A DNA stretch of 64,000 nt, taken from the NCBI GenBank assembly GCA_030272585.1, contig BSYQ01000011.1, positions 1,736,001 to 1,800,000 of the forward strand, given 5' to 3'. This DNA comes from Bryopsis sp. KO-2023. Its lineage: Eukaryota > Chlorophyta > Ulvophyceae > Bryopsidales > Bryopsidaceae. A program made the position numbers and the translations under genes. The notes beneath the pieces were generated by a model. The model worked only from the letters and a program-made list of their open reading frames with translations, had not been told where the DNA came from and made no database searches. Below are positions 1-12,841 of this stretch, in pieces. The number at the start of each line of letters is the position of its first letter. Position 1 is the stretch's first letter.

Positions 1-1750
1 CCGCGGGAGCTTCTCCACTATGTAGCCGACCTCCCTCTTACAGCAGGGACACCTGCTGTCGTTCTTGACCCATGATTGGGTGCAAGGCCAACAAAAGCTT
101 CGAAAAGACACAAAAGAAAGCTTTTTTTCAACAAGGTATGCCCTATCCCAATCTAAGAAATCATCGAAATCCCATTTTAAGTGGTGATGCACCAGTGCTT
201 TTACACCGTCGCGATTCGCGATGGAACGAAAACGTCCACCGACCATTCCTGTGGTTTTCCGATGAGAGTCGCATACGTTCTGGAGAAGGTTTTAAGAAAA
301 GGTGCACTGGTACAAAACTTCCGGTGCAACTGGGTACCCAGCAGAAAGTTTGGCCACAACATCTAGACCTCGTCTAGTTCTCGCGATCAGGACAAGAACA
401 CTGCTACGAGATAAGAAAGCTCTTGGAGCTGGGAAGCAAAGACAAAGGGAAAAAGACGATTTTTTTGAACTCACGAGTGACTGCAGGCGTCGAAGCCGCC
501 CCAACGCGCGATCCGCTCTTCGAAGCAGATTCCGCACGGTCCCTGCGAAAAGAGAGGCAGGAGGAATAGCACGTTACTTTAACAGCACTCGTAAAAGAAC
601 TCACGGAGAGTCTAAGAATGGGATGATCCACGACTCTTGGCGAATGCCGCGCCATATTCCACCATCACAAACTGAACGTCAAGAGCGCCGGCATGCAAGC
701 TCGGTAAAGGAGTTCAAAGAAGATAGAAGGTGCGTCTCGCCGTGGTTTCGGCCCCAAACAGCGCAAAAAACAACGTCGCAAAAGACGTCACCGATTTGAA
801 AATTACGCTGGCTCCCAACACCGAACTAACTTTCTTCTTTTCTTTTGCAAACCACCTCGGTATTCAGTCTCACCGGCTTCAAACTCGAACTTCGGTCCGC
901 CATTTCTGTCCTGAAGGTTCGAAAGCAATCTGCCAAAAGGCGCGGACTCAATAATGCCAGAAAGTCCGTAAACGCAAAGAGGAGAGCGAAGGGCGAACGC
1001 CTTTTTATGTCAGTTAGTTAACTGATCAACGAAATTCGATATTCAGTTAGCAGTCAGCCCCATTCCAACAGAACTGCACAGTTGCAGTTTGGAAACGAGT
1101 TCGCTGAGGATGCACCAGCTTTCATCTTCGCAGCACAGTATATTGTTTGTCTACACAAAGCGACAACCAGACATTCGTCGGGGGCCCTCTTGCAAGGACC
1201 CATGGAAACCCCAAACCTGTGACAAAAGGGACTGCTATAGTTCTTCTTTGTCGCGCGCTATTGACCAATTTCAAGGAATACTAGTAGATGAAACGAAAGA
1301 TGTATATTGTTATCATCAGGCAAGTTCAAAGCTCTTGTCCTTGCTGTAGCTTTGAAACAGGCGGCTGGCAGCAGTTTCCTCTCAATGTAACAATAATTGA
1401 AGGATGGATTGATCGTCAAAGCTCAAGAGCTCAGATCTGATGGTGGTTGGAGGAAATGAAACACAGACAACAGGCCTGATACCTAGGTATCGGGAAAATT
1501 TACAGCTCCCCTTCCCCTCCAAATTAAACAAAGCCAAAAAAGCTACCTTCAATCATCCAGGAATTAATTTTTGGCTTATACCTCAAACCTCTTTAGGCTC
1601 GAGCTACATGTAGAGCTCTACATGTGGTTGATTCCTTTCCATAAAGTTTCCCAAGAACATCCTGAACAGTGCTGGTATTCAGCACTTGTGTTGAACATTC
1701 GATAAAAATTTTGTGATTTACAAGGGCTTGGTGCCGTGAAGGAGCTGAAG
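1..1750. other. no supportable gene
   Basis: Open frames here are short, overlap on both strands and show neither recognisable domains nor consistent splice sites with a neighbouring exon. I see no repeat with clear ends. It may hold untranslated or intergenic sequence belonging to genes outside the window. Confidence 0.4.
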
Positions 1751-1962
1751 TATTTCATTCAATCACATACTTTTGCTTAAAATACCGCTGAAAAATGACC
1801 TGTACACGAAAACTACAACGACTCGAAATCCCATACATCATATATTCTATCCAATACTGTCTCAAAAAAATTCTTCTAGAGAAACTTTGGGTCCAAAATA
1901 AAAACCCCAACTGCCAATGTGCTTTGCAAAAAATTTTCCTCTCCTCTTCTGCTAGTGGTTCT

Positions 1963-2710
1963 TCATTTTCGGTCTGTATCCAATCGATGCAGTCGACAGA
2001 TAAAGAAAGCCAGCACCCCAAATCCTGCGATCACTCTCCTGTTGGACAAAATTGCTTGCAGGACTGCTGACGCTCTATCATCGTTCGCAGCAGGCAAATC
2101 AGCAGCGTGGGACAGTGCGAGCCTGTCCGGGAAATCTTGCAGGTTGTGGAGGTTGCGGCTCAAAAAACTGTTCCTGGGCTCCTGGCGGCAAAACAGGACG
2201 CTGCTCAGTGTGAAGTCAGCGGATTCATTCTTACATTCGAACTGGGTCTATCACAAGGCAATTCATAATGTGGTTCAGTTCAGTACAAACCTGATTCGCA
2301 GCACCACCCTCCTGTGCCTCCTCCATGTTTTCCTCAGGAATCCTGGGTTGAAGATTCTCGCTATCATCGCGTGGATCCGAACCCTGCGCACATAACACGC
2401 CAAAGAGTTCTTCATTCAAAGGCACTCTCGATGACCACTCCTCGTTTAACGAAATTCTATTTGAAAGTCCAGAAGAGTGAAAGAGCGAAATCTCTCCTAC
2501 TTCAATAAGAGTAGAACTTGTGGGGATGTCTTCCACCCTAGCGCCACAGTTGATCAAACTGCGATTGTCCTCGTAAACCGCCTCAGATATGCTACTCGAA
2601 ACTGGAAGGGCTCCTTCCCCATCGTCACTTTCGTTTCCTAGGCGCTCATTTTCGTGCTCCACATACTCCCAATCAGAGAACTCGCTTTCCTCTCTGGCTG
2701 ACACGCTCAT
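1963..2710 (-). CDS. unknown acidic protein with possible C-terminal membrane tail
   Basis: The main open frame starts with ATG at 2710 (MSVSAREESEFSDWEYVEHE) and runs to TAA at 2231; it is rich in Asp, Glu and Ser and looks intrinsically disordered. Just before that stop a GTAAGA donor-like site occurs. If splicing joined it to the AG near 2198, the frame would continue to 1963 and end in a hydrophobic stretch (RVIAGFGVLAFFICRL) followed by a short basic tail, giving a tail-anchored protein. That intron would be only about 34 bases, far shorter than others in the window, so the second exon is uncertain. The gene points away from the plus-strand coiled-coil gene at 4.2 kb, which also ends in a hydrophobic tail. 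No family recognised. Confidence 0.4.
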
Positions 2711-2997
2711 ACCCGCACGGCTCCTTGCAGATTAGGCCAGAAGCTGCCTATCGTGACATTGCCACGTTCGTTCTAGAGTGCTCCTTTCTCGACATCTTCG
2801 ATGTCTGGATGGGACTCAGTGGCGCAGCCTCGCGAGAGAGTTTTCGCTCAACACATGATCCACCTGGTAGTATTGGAGAGTGTATGGGATGCCACGAATA
2901 CGGAATGAATGATCCGAAGCTCCCCTCAGGCCAAACCATTCGGGGTTCTGGCCCAAGCATCCAGGAATCACCAAATCAATTGAGCAGCTCGTGACCG

Positions 2998-4975
2998 AAA
3001 GAGGTCCACAATCCTTCCCGTAAAGCGATAAAAGGTGCAACTTTGATGTAATTTTGGGGTGAGAAGCATTGTGATCAAAAGAAGCGGTCGTTTTCGAGAA
3101 TCTGGCACCACCACGAGGTTTCCTATTTACCTAGGTTTTTGTCGATATGAACGAAACAGTTCGCAGAGGTTCCGCTGGCAGTCGAGCAACGGAGTGGATC
3201 TTGGAAAGAAAAAAAGAAAAGGATTCTCGACCACCAAAGCGTCGGCGAGGGAGGAGATCTCATGCCGTGCCAAGACGCCTTGTTGAAGCACTCACGAGGG
3301 GAGAAAAGGTTGGTATGTCACGTTGGAGTTGTGGTTTGGGGAGCTGCGCTGGGTGACTATATCTTATCTAGTCCCTAGCTTGTTCAATCCTGAGTTTCGT
3401 TCGGTTCCTGTTCGACCGCCTTCGGCGCGACCCCCTGGCTGGACGTCAACCTGACAAGAGGGCCCTTTTCTATGATCGACCTGTCCACTCTACTCTGATC
3501 TCCTCGCGTGGTTCCCTAGGTTCATGGCAGCTCAAGACGAAGGGATCCACTGCGATCCAAGTCGACAGGAGGTGAAACACGGTCCACGTCTCGCCAACAG
3601 AGACGGCCTATGCTTAGCCATCCACGTCGAACACCGCGAGTCTAAGAAACGAACCCAGCGAACTCCTGATCATCTGACGTCCAGTGGCGCTTGCGACCCT
3701 CGCGCGCGAGTTCACCCATTTCACACCTTTTTTTTTTCACCAAAACACCTCCATTCCTTTTCTTTTTGTTTCTTTTTGGCGATATCCAACGTCCCACCTT
3801 GCGGGAAAACAGCAGCCGCGAAAAACTAGCCTACACAGATTCGAAAATGCTGCACGCACACATGGAATGTATGCTAGATATGTTACTTCCGTTGATTTTT
3901 CTCAGGTTTTTAAACGCGGCCCACGAAAATATCACAAATATCACAAAACCTCTCCAGCCGCCGATCACAAGATCGCAACATGGATGTACATATGGAAAAA
4001 ACCCTCACACATGTGTGGGGGGATTTTGCTGTACAGCAAAATTCCCCCCCCCCCCCCCCCAAAAAAAAAAAAAGAAAGGAAAAAACCATCCTACAAAGCT
4101 TTAATCATAGTAACCCCTGATGGGGTGCTTGAAAAAGAAAAGGATGCTATTGGAAAACTTGCAATTGATCCAGGCAATCGGATCAATTGGTTCGTGGGGC
4201 CTTAGTTTTGCTGTTTTGTTTTGTAGACTGGAGGTTTGAATGGCCACCAGGATATCAATCCAGACAAGGAAGAATGCATCCGTCTGCAAAACCAAATGGA
4301 GAGTCTCAGAAGTCTAAACAATAAGCTGGTCACCCAGGTAATTAGTCAATTCATCAGCTTCGGCATTTGATCTTTTTGATCCTGGTGAACGTACCGGATA
4401 GAGAGTGTGGGTGGGTGGGGTTTGAGAATCTTATTTCTTCTGCACCGTGTTGTAAGGGTGTATAGTCATTGGTGCACCTTTTTTGATTTTGGAAATGATG
4501 ATCCCAAAACCACCCCCGATAAGAAATCGTCACCCCCAGTTTTTTCAGTTTTCTTTTGTTGGTGGAGAAAGGGGGGTCGAACATAGAGTAAATACGCTCC
4601 TCCGCATGGGATTGTTTTTTTTTGTCAAGGTGGCTTTGCTGAGGCAATCCTCCAACTCGCCCCGAGCAGTGGACTGCGCTCCATTGTCTTCCCCATCGGT
4701 GGTCAGTCTGGCCAGTTCATTCGAATCCATCGACGCGGAGGCTGATGATGACGCTGTGGATTCCCCAAGGGAAGACAATCGGACCTGGAAAACGAAGCTC
4801 ATGGATTTCCTTTCGCAAGTGGAAGCATTGGCTCACCAAGGGTGCGAAATGCTGGACAGGGTCAGAACCATCGATGCGAGAATCAAAGAGGTACTGGGAA
4901 GAAAGCGATCGGATCGATCTTTTGCCTCGCTGGTTGAATTCGATGGAGCCGTCTCGGATGTTTTGAGGGGTTCAA
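2998..4975 (+). repeat. inverted segmental duplication A, copy 1
   Basis: This block matches the reverse complement of about 55,245-57,112. The match starts at GAAAGAGGTCCACAATCCTT and ends inside the coiled-coil exon near GTCTCGGATGTTTTGAGG. The copies share long identical tracts but differ by many substitutions and indels. Copy 1 alone has a near-perfect palindrome with a poly-C/poly-A tail at 4,014-4,073; copy 2 alone has about 90 bases near 55,740. It covers the upstream region and first recognised exons of the coiled-coil gene. Confidence 0.85.
4014..4073. repeat. palindrome plus poly-C/poly-A insertion
   Basis: A G run, then ATTTTGCTGTACAGCAAAAT, then a long C run and a long A run. The centre is a near-perfect hairpin. 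It is absent from the inverted copy near 56,190, so it arose after duplication or was lost there. Confidence 0.6.
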
Positions 4976-7900
4976 CTGGAAAAGGCCATACAGAGGGACA
5001 TTTTTTTTTTCTTAATTTTGAAATTTTTTTGGGAGGGTTCATACTGAATGGGAGGGTGTGGCGATCTGATGGGGCCTGTTTGATATGCAGGTTTTGCCCA
5101 ACAACACCCCAACAAGGAAAGAACTGAGACAGAGAAAAGGTCTAAAAGTTCAGGAGCTCCTCGGGACTTTGTGCGACATTCAAATTGACATAGACCTGAT
5201 GAAGGTGATTTTTCTTTCTTTTCTTTTTTTTTTGGGGGGGGGGGGAAGGGGGATATTATAAAAGATGTCTTTTTTCAGTTGGTGGACAAAAAAAGCCGAA
5301 CGAATCAACTCTGGTGCACTTCAGCATTGTGTGGTTGGTGCACTCTTCTCACATCTGAGCTGGGATTAATGTTCATTTTTTTAAATTCTTTTTTTTTCCT
5401 GTAGGTGTCGCTGAAAGACGATTGCGAGGGGTTGGTGGAGTTCGTCAAAGCGGATCTGGTGGGAGTTGTGAACGCGTTGAGAAAATCGACGGACGAAAAC
5501 GCTGAAGGAAAGGAATTGGCCAAGAAAAAGTTGGGAGAGCTTGAAGGCCAGCTGGAGCAGGTGTGTGGAAATAACAAAAAGTGTATCGAATTATAGGTCA
5601 TTTTTCCTTATTTTCTTATTTAGTTTTGGCTAACTTGTGTTTTTTTTGCCGTCTTTTTCAGGTGGAGTGCGAAAGGAATGATGCTCTGAGCGAAGCTGTC
5701 CAAACAAAGGACCAGCTGACTACAAAAATCGAAGAATTGGAGCAGGAACTATCAGGGGTGAAGGAAGAGTTGGAGGAGAGTCGAGAAAACAGAGATGAGG
5801 CCTCGAATGAAAGGGATGCTCTGGAAGCCAGATTGGAGGAAACCGCGTTTTTGGAACAAGAGAGGGACATGGCCCAGGTGGAGCTGCTGGAATTGAGGGA
5901 GGAAAAGGAGCAGTTGGAGCTGAGGTTGTGCAGCAAAGAATCAGAACAAGGGGAAGACTCCGACAATATCACGAGATTGGAACAGAAAGTGAGTTAATTT
6001 TCTGAGTTGAAAGTAAAAGAGAACAATCGAAGAACAGGGGGAGTATTTTACTCCAGAATTTTCTTCAAGTTAATATAATGCTGTTTGCATTTTCCCTGCA
6101 TTTCATACATCGGCAAATCTATGTGCAATTCATTATGAAAAGAAAACTTCAAATAGCTGCTGTTTAGTTTTTAGCCTTTTTTCACTTCACACGAAAGTGT
6201 CGATGCAACAATAATCAACGGAAAGAATCAAACAGAAGTAAACATAGGAGCGCTCTACTTCCACGATCTCTTTCACCCGAAATTGAGTCAGGCACCTGTT
6301 CCACTATAATTTTCAATTTAAAAATAGAATTGAAATCCAGAATTTTAAGAACATCTAGTTAACATCAACACTAATGCCTAATAACGACTGCAATAATTAT
6401 AATTGAAGCAAGGAAAACACCCAACGGGAAAATTGGATTGATGGTTTTTTAGATATCGGAACTGGAGCGTTCAAACGAAGCTCTGCTGGCTGAGCGCGAA
6501 GAAGTGGATGCCGAAGCTTCGGAAATGAGGGGAAAAATTCGCCATATGGAAGCCACCGTAAGAACATTGGAAGCCAACTCCAAAAGCATGGAGACCAGAT
6601 TCGTGGGGATGTCTGCAACCAATGATCAACTGGTGATGGAAGTTGAATCGCTCCGAAAGCAGCTGGAAGAGGTGGGTAAAATCAGCAAACGATGTGAATG
6701 GTATTTAAATAAAAAAAATCGATGTGCATGGTGTTTTGCTGTGTTTTGCTTTGCAAAAGCAGTCATCCAGAGAAGGGGGGGTGGACCATCGATTCCTCCT
6801 ATTTTTGAGTTACAAAAAAAAAGAAAAAATCTACGCAAGTTTTTTTTTTTCTCCAAGTTTTATCGAAAAATATGCATTGTTAAGGTATTTTTCGATGGTG
6901 TGTAGGCGGAGACGCGTTGCTCGGAAGTGGATTCTGAAGCTGAAAAGCTGAGGGGACAGATTGAGGTGATGTCTGGGGATGACCCAGAGAGCAAATCAAC
7001 TTGCCGAATGAACGAAGAAGAAAAGGAGGTCCGTGAAAAAATAATGTTCTCAAATCAGCTTGATATGTTGGATTCGTTCATAAAAAACGATGCTTTTTTT
7101 GAGAGTAGGGAGCTTTTTCTGTGCTGCCCTGACCATTCAGGGAAATTCATTGGGTTATTTGCAGGAAATGGAAATGATGCAAGGAAATTGTAGCGAGGAT
7201 ATTGATACTTTGAGGGAAAGAGTGGTCGAGCTGGAAAGGGAAGTGGAGAAAGGAGTCGAAGTTTCTCTGGCCAGGGACGAATATCGGGAAAAAATGGTGG
7301 AAATGATGTCAGACATGGAGAAGGAAATTTTCACGTTGAGGGCAGAACTGAATAACGAACGGAAAAAGGAGGTAAAAAAATCCAAATATCCATCGACCGA
7401 AACGTATTTTTGCATTTTTTCTTCTTGAAAGTCATTTTTTTCTCAGCAAAAATTTGCAACTATTTTTAGATATGCACCTTTATTGGCTATTCCGTTAGGT
7501 TGCTCAGGCCCAAGAAGCCGAGAAGGAGTGCTGGGCGATCGAAGTGGAAAGCTTGCAGAAAGAGCTCAAACGATTGATCGACGAGAGGGAAAAGGCTGTG
7601 GGTGATAAGGCAGAAGCTGTTTCGAATGCTGAAAAAGAAATCGGGCTGCTGACCACGAATCTGGAACATTGCCGAGCCGTCAATGGAAGGCTGAAAGAAG
7701 ACAACCGCATCTTTCAGGAGAGGATCGACTTCATGGTGAATCAGCTCGCTGAAAAGAATGAGAGGTTCGATAGGTGAGTGAGGGAGCTATGTGGATTTTC
7801 CCTCTTTTCTTGTCCTGGGATTTTCTAGCTAGATGCCAGGAAAAAATTGGGGAGGGAAATTGAAGCAGCGCTATTATTCAGAATCCATAAGTTTCCAACA

Positions 7901-8526
7901 ATATATTAAAACTATTTTATCTCTAGTTCTTTCAGAGATAAAGTCAAGCTTTTGATCATGCATTTCTTACGTTCCAATTTTAAAGTGTTATTTTAACTCC
8001 CAGGCTGCAAGAGGAGAACGTTCAAATCAACAGCAGCAACAACAATAAAGCCGATTCCTCGCGTGCCAATTCTTGGAAAGGCCTCTTGGAAGAACTGTGG
8101 GCGTCCAGAAATCAACTCCAGCAAGCCAAGCTCTCGCTGAGCAACACCCTGGAGTCCAAGGGAGCCCTGGAAATGAAAGTCAAATCCCTGGAAGCCAGAT
8201 TAGTCAACGAAAAGCGTGCCGCTACTCCCCAAGACGAGGTTGTGGCTTCCTCAGAGAGTGGGGATTTGCATTTGATCCAAGGGAGTGCCCAGAGAAGTAG
8301 AGCCTTGAGTATCGACGCTGTGGCTAGATCTGTGGAATCGACTTCGGTTTCTTTGAGGGGGGTGGATTTGGTGACTAATCGGGAAGATATGGAGGAATGT
8401 GATATGGATGGGGAGGAGGTCACCAGTGGTACAAGAAAGAAGAGCAAATGGAGGGTTTTTGCCACGACTTTTGGAATTTCAGGCTTGGTTGCTGCCAAAT
8501 TGGTGTGGGGAATGGGACATCGGTAG
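4227..8526 (+). CDS. multi-exon coiled-coil protein with C-terminal membrane tail
   Basis: Exons supported by open frame, splice sites and coiled-coil composition lie at about 4227-4337, 4630-4980, 5092-5203, 5405-5560, 5663-5988, 6453-6671, 6906-7028, 7165-7371, 7499-7773 and 8004-8526. Joined, they give a protein of about 680 residues, nearly all Glu/Lys/Leu/Gln-rich heptad-like helix (for example QTKDQLTTKIEELEQEL). The last exon has a Ser-rich linker, a basic patch (RKKSKW) and a final hydrophobic helix (VFATTFGISGLVAAKLVWG) before TAG, as in tail-anchored membrane coiled-coil proteins such as tethers or golgin-like proteins; that role is inference. The start codon was not found; the upstream region lies in duplicated block A. 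The donor after the 4630 exon is weak. A diverged second copy of the 4630 exon lies at 55,289-55,651 (minus). Confidence 0.7.
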
Positions 8527-9498
8527 ATATCTGGCAAAAACTGCAAAATTCTGTGAGCCACCGCTAGTTTGGTCTGGGAAAGGGGGCGTTCATAATAATC
8601 GGGCTATAAAAAGAGTAGAAATTGGGTTAGAAAAAAGAGCTGCAAAATTGTGTCATCTGCCACAAGAAAAGAACTTTGAGAGAAACACCTGCAAGAGTCT
8701 ATTTTTGGGTCGTTTTTGGTTTTTCTTGTTTGGAGGTATCATTGTATGGTGAATCTGTTAGCATAAACCCAGTGAGGGGCGCAAGAATGAAAAAAAAGGA
8801 TGTTGAGCACTAAGATATAAAAGAGTAATGGAGTAGTCAGACAAAAAAAGTGAGGAGAAATACACCTTTTTGATGGTGGAGGTGGATTTGTTTTCACCCT
8901 AGTATGTTTCTGTTTTTGGGAAGGAGGGGATTGGGAGTCTGAGCCTTTGTTTGACGGAAATAAGTTTTTTTTTGAGTTGGAATTGGGTTTCATATTCATA
9001 CGGGTGGGTTTTCTAGGACATATGGTGTCAATGAGGGGACTGGTTTATTTTGTAACTGCACAAAATGAGTACTGCATAATCGATTTTTACGGAGATGAGA
9101 ATTTGTTCCCAGGAAACGCTCAATCTTGAATAAACAATTTGTTTGTCAACTTGGCAAGTCAAGTTGCAGCTGCAGATGGTCTATAATTGCACAAACCGGA
9201 ATCCACACTCCAGCGATCGCGCGATCGTCGCGCGAGCGACCAGTCCGACACGCTCGCGCGCGCCGTCCGAGGATGACTCACCCGTCCAAGGATGACTCAA
9301 CTGGCCCCCCACGCCCCCTGGCGCGTGCGCCCTCGCGCGCGCCGGCGCGCCGGCAAGGATATTGGCGAACGCGGAAGGGAGGACAGCTGCGGCGCTCGAC
9401 GACACTGGGAACAAGTCTGATACGCAACCGGAAAAGGAACGAAAAAAAAAGAAAAAGAAGAAGAAGACGAAAAGAAGGAGAGAAGAGAGAGGAAGGCA
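8527..9498. other. intergenic region with GC-rich upstream segment
   Basis: No convincing exon. At 9,200-9,360 the sequence is very rich in CG dinucleotides (GCGATCGCGCGATCGTCGCG) and directly precedes the first ATG of the recombinase gene, so it could be a CpG-rich promoter. This is inference from position and composition. Confidence 0.35.
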
Positions 9499-11626
9499 TG
9501 GAGTTCGAAGACGCCTGGGAGCAAGAGCTCGACCTCGACATGATACCCCTGTTGTCGAGGAACATGGAGTGGGTCTCATTGGTTTGCTTGTGTAATTCGA
9601 TGTCTTTTTCCTGAGTGCAGCTTTTCCAGTCAATTTTATTCAAGCTAAACCAAACATCTTGGATTAATCTGGTGGTACAGTTCCAGAATGGGATTTTCTA
9701 AAAATTCTTAAAAAAGGATCCAATTTTCAGGTGTGCTGAGGCTCGCCAAAAAATGGTGGTGGCACATTGGAATTCAATGGCCGAAAATACCCGTCGCTCG
9801 TATTCCGTGGGTTTTCGTTGTTGGGAGGTGGGCTCATATTTCATTTTTATTATTTTATTATTTTCTTATTATTTTTTTAAGTATTAAGAACCACTTTATC
9901 ATGTGTTTATCCAGAAATGGTGCACTAAAACCGGGCAAGACGAAACAATAACGAGGCAAAAGGTGGCGGCTTATCTCTTCAGCTTGTCGGAGGACGGGAA
10001 GGTGAGAGGAGTCCAGAATTTCATTAATTATTTATTTAATTGATTATATTTGTGTTCATTTTTTGTTTTTTGTTTTTCAGAGTTGGTCGGTATTCAGCAA
10101 CCGGCTGAAGTCTCTTTCTTATAGGTTTCGTGAAACCTATATCGTGGAGGGAGGGAGGGAGGGAAGAGAGTTTTCTTCCCTTGCGCAAGTACCCTGAAGT
10201 GATTCTTGCTTCAGATTTGGTCCGGAGAAATGAAGAGCAGAGGCGTCGCAGGTGTGGTTTCTCTTTCCTTCCCTCCCTTCATAATTTTCTGTCCTTTCTT
10301 CTTTTTTCTTTTCCTTTTTTTCTTAAAATTAAAATTTCTCTTATTTTTTTTCTTTCTTTTGTTTCTTGTTACCTTTTGTTTTTTGAATTTAATTCTCTAT
10401 TTATTAAATTTCTAAATTTGTTTTGAATTTCTACTTTTCAATACTAGAGAATATTGTGATCGTCAAAAGGGATCTATTGCAGATGGGTATACAGGAGAGG
10501 AACTGAAAAAACTCTCGAACTGGTTCATGGGTGAAAATAACGCCCGAAGTATCCGGGACCGGTGCACCTTCCTCTTCATGCATGCGGGGGTCGGTCGTGG
10601 GGATGATCAGCGAAATATTCAGCTGTGCGACCTCCTCATGCAAGAAGTGGAAGGTGTGGGGCCAGATGTCGGTTCTGCTTTGGTGTCAGTTATGCGCCAA
10701 GGAAAAACAAAGTAAGGATTTTTTTCTGCTTCGAAAATTGTTGGACTGGTATAATGGTTCGATTCCTCACCAACAAATACTATGGTTCTCTTTGGTTCAG
10801 AATGGCCGCGTCGAGTATTCGGGATTCCTCCGTCATAGGAATCCCTTGTATTGTCCCGTTGGGGGGGTTGGGTTCCATTTGATGTCGCTTATGGATCTAA
10901 CTCAATCCCTCCCAATACCGGACTTCTCGAAAAGAGAAAGTTGGTGGGTTGATTTCTATATTAATATTTTCCCCATTCCTTTTTTTTATTCACTTAAATT
11001 TCTTTTTAGTTTTTTTAATAAAATTTCTTTTCGATTTTTTTTTTACCTTTTCAAGTTTTCTGTATTTCTTTTTTATTATTTAAAATCTGTTTTTTATAGA
11101 TGTTCAAATTCACTGTATTAGATACTATTAATATTTCTGTTTTTTTTGTTTTTTTTTTCTTAATTTCTGAAGGTACGATACATATTTGATATTCGGATCT
11201 GCCCCCAACAAGCCATTGACGTACAACCAAATGAACAATAGTTTTAACAAGGCCTTCAAAGCGAATTCAATCGCTATATCCAAGTCTACTCATGCCCCCC
11301 GTGGATCTGCAGCCCGAGCACTCGAGGGTCAGGGGTGAGTATCTTCTTTTGCATATTAAAATAATCTGAGTATTTATAAAAGAATAGATAAATAATCAGG
11401 TTGTTTTTTTTACATATGGATCCTTTTCCCAAATCTATAATGTTGGAACTCCTGCCCATCGTTCTTTTGCATTCCAACAACCTTTCCGTTTAGACTCAAC
11501 GAAGAAATTCCCTTTCCCCTCTTTGCCTTCCCTAGTTTCTAGGCAGGAACAATCGCTGAAAGAATTGGTTTCCAGAATTACCAATCCCCTTTTTTCACAA
11601 ACATAAAAAAATTATATATGTAGGTA

Positions 11627-11905
11627 CTGTAATACGCAAATCTTTTCGCGCTGCTTTATTTTCGCGCGCGGACCAAAGCACGAAAAATAAGGTAGGCGAA
11701 AAAAGAGCAGGAACGAAAATAAAGCAGGCGGAAAAACCAAGGCTATTCAGGTACGCAAGTTTGTAACTACAGATTATACCCAATCACGCGTTTGCTTTAT
11801 TTTCGCACTGCTTTATTTTCGTGCCCATCTGTGGAGACGAAAATAAGGTAGGCGAAAAAAAAGACGAGCGATCCTAAAGCAGCGCGAAAGATTTGCGTAT
11901 TACAG
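11627..11905. mobile_element. 279-bp TA-flanked MITE
   Basis: Terminal inverted repeats CTGTAATACGCAAATCTTT and its complement at 11,887-11,905 extend with one gap to about 32 bases. The element is flanked by TA on both sides, the target duplication expected of Tc1/mariner-class elements. The interior repeats GCTTTATTTTCG-like units in both orientations. It has no coding capacity and lies in an intron of the recombinase gene. Confidence 0.75.
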
Positions 11906-11995
11906 TATGAGAAATTAGTGGGTTCAGACCTGTCCATCATTGCAACCCAAATCCCCACCCCACCCCCCAAAAAAACAGTAAAAGTGTACCGGCGG

Positions 11996-12462
11996 CAGAG
12001 ATAGGACTTGGGCCAAAAATCTGGTCCGGCTACGGTCCGGTCCGGTTACGGTCGGGTTACGGTCACCGTACTACGGCCGTAACTCCGTACCGTAACCGGA
12101 GTAATATGTTGTTTTTACGGTACGGAACAGGTACGGTATAGCTACGGCAGGCCCTAAATCATCGTGAAGTAGTGTGGTTTAGTGCTAAAGCGTTAGGCTG
12201 TAGTCTGTAAGGTCGTGGGTTCGAATCCCCTTGGGTTCTTTTGGGTTCTCGGGACCCTGCGGGGGTTACTATTTACGGTTTACGGTTGGTACGGTGGTTA
12301 CGGTCGGTACGGTCCGGTACCGGAGCAGTACGGAGTGGTACGGTGGTCCGGTTCCGAGCACGAAAACCACTCCGGTCCGGACCGTAACTACCGTAACCGT
12401 AAGTGACCGGAGTGGCGTTACGGTACGGTTTACGGTACCGTAACCGGAAAGTCCTATCTCTG
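11996..12462 (+). mobile_element. 467-bp hAT-like MITE, copy 1
   Basis: The element begins CAGAGATAGGACTT and ends with the exact reverse complement AAGTCCTATCTCTG. It is flanked by an 8-bp direct repeat ACCGGCGG, the target duplication length and terminal CAGAG style typical of hAT elements. The interior is packed with variants of CCGTAACGG and GGTACGGT, and the middle carries a tRNA-like segment with Pol III box motifs. The sequence appears identical to copy 2. It sits in a recombinase-gene intron. Confidence 0.85.
12170..12232 (+). other. tRNA-like segment with Pol III A and B boxes
   Basis: TGGTTTAGTGC at 12,175-12,185 resembles an A box and GGTTCGAATCC at 12,218-12,228 is a perfect B box, 33 bases apart. 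The intervening AAAGCGTTAGGCTG...AAGGTCGTG resembles the D-arm to variable-region path of a tRNA. The anticodon stem does not pair well and no matching acceptor stem is visible, so it is a degraded tRNA relative rather than a working tRNA gene. The same segment recurs at 13,016-13,078 in MITE copy 2. Confidence 0.6.
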
Positions 12463-12841
12463 ACCGGCGGTTTTTATTTTTATTGAAAAGCATAAAAGTC
12501 TGTTTTTTTTTGGCTTTTATTCTCCTAAAATTAGTCGGTTAGTAGGACTCGAACCTACTTTTTGCCAACCAATAACCGTTTTTTCTTTATAGAGCAAGCG
12601 AGTCGGACATCAGGAGATTGGGCAGGTGGAAGGTAGATAATTTGTTTCGCAGTTATCTTACCAATTTGCCCGTGGATGCAATGTTAGCCATGGGAGAACA
12701 CGGGGTCGATAGGAAAAGCTTCCGATGCATTCGCCAACACAAGACGCCCCCTGAGGAATTGAGGCGTCTCGTTTTCCCTTGGGTCACACCTGAATTACAC
12801 GCAACAATTAAAGAGCAAAACAAAAACAGTTTTACGAGAGA

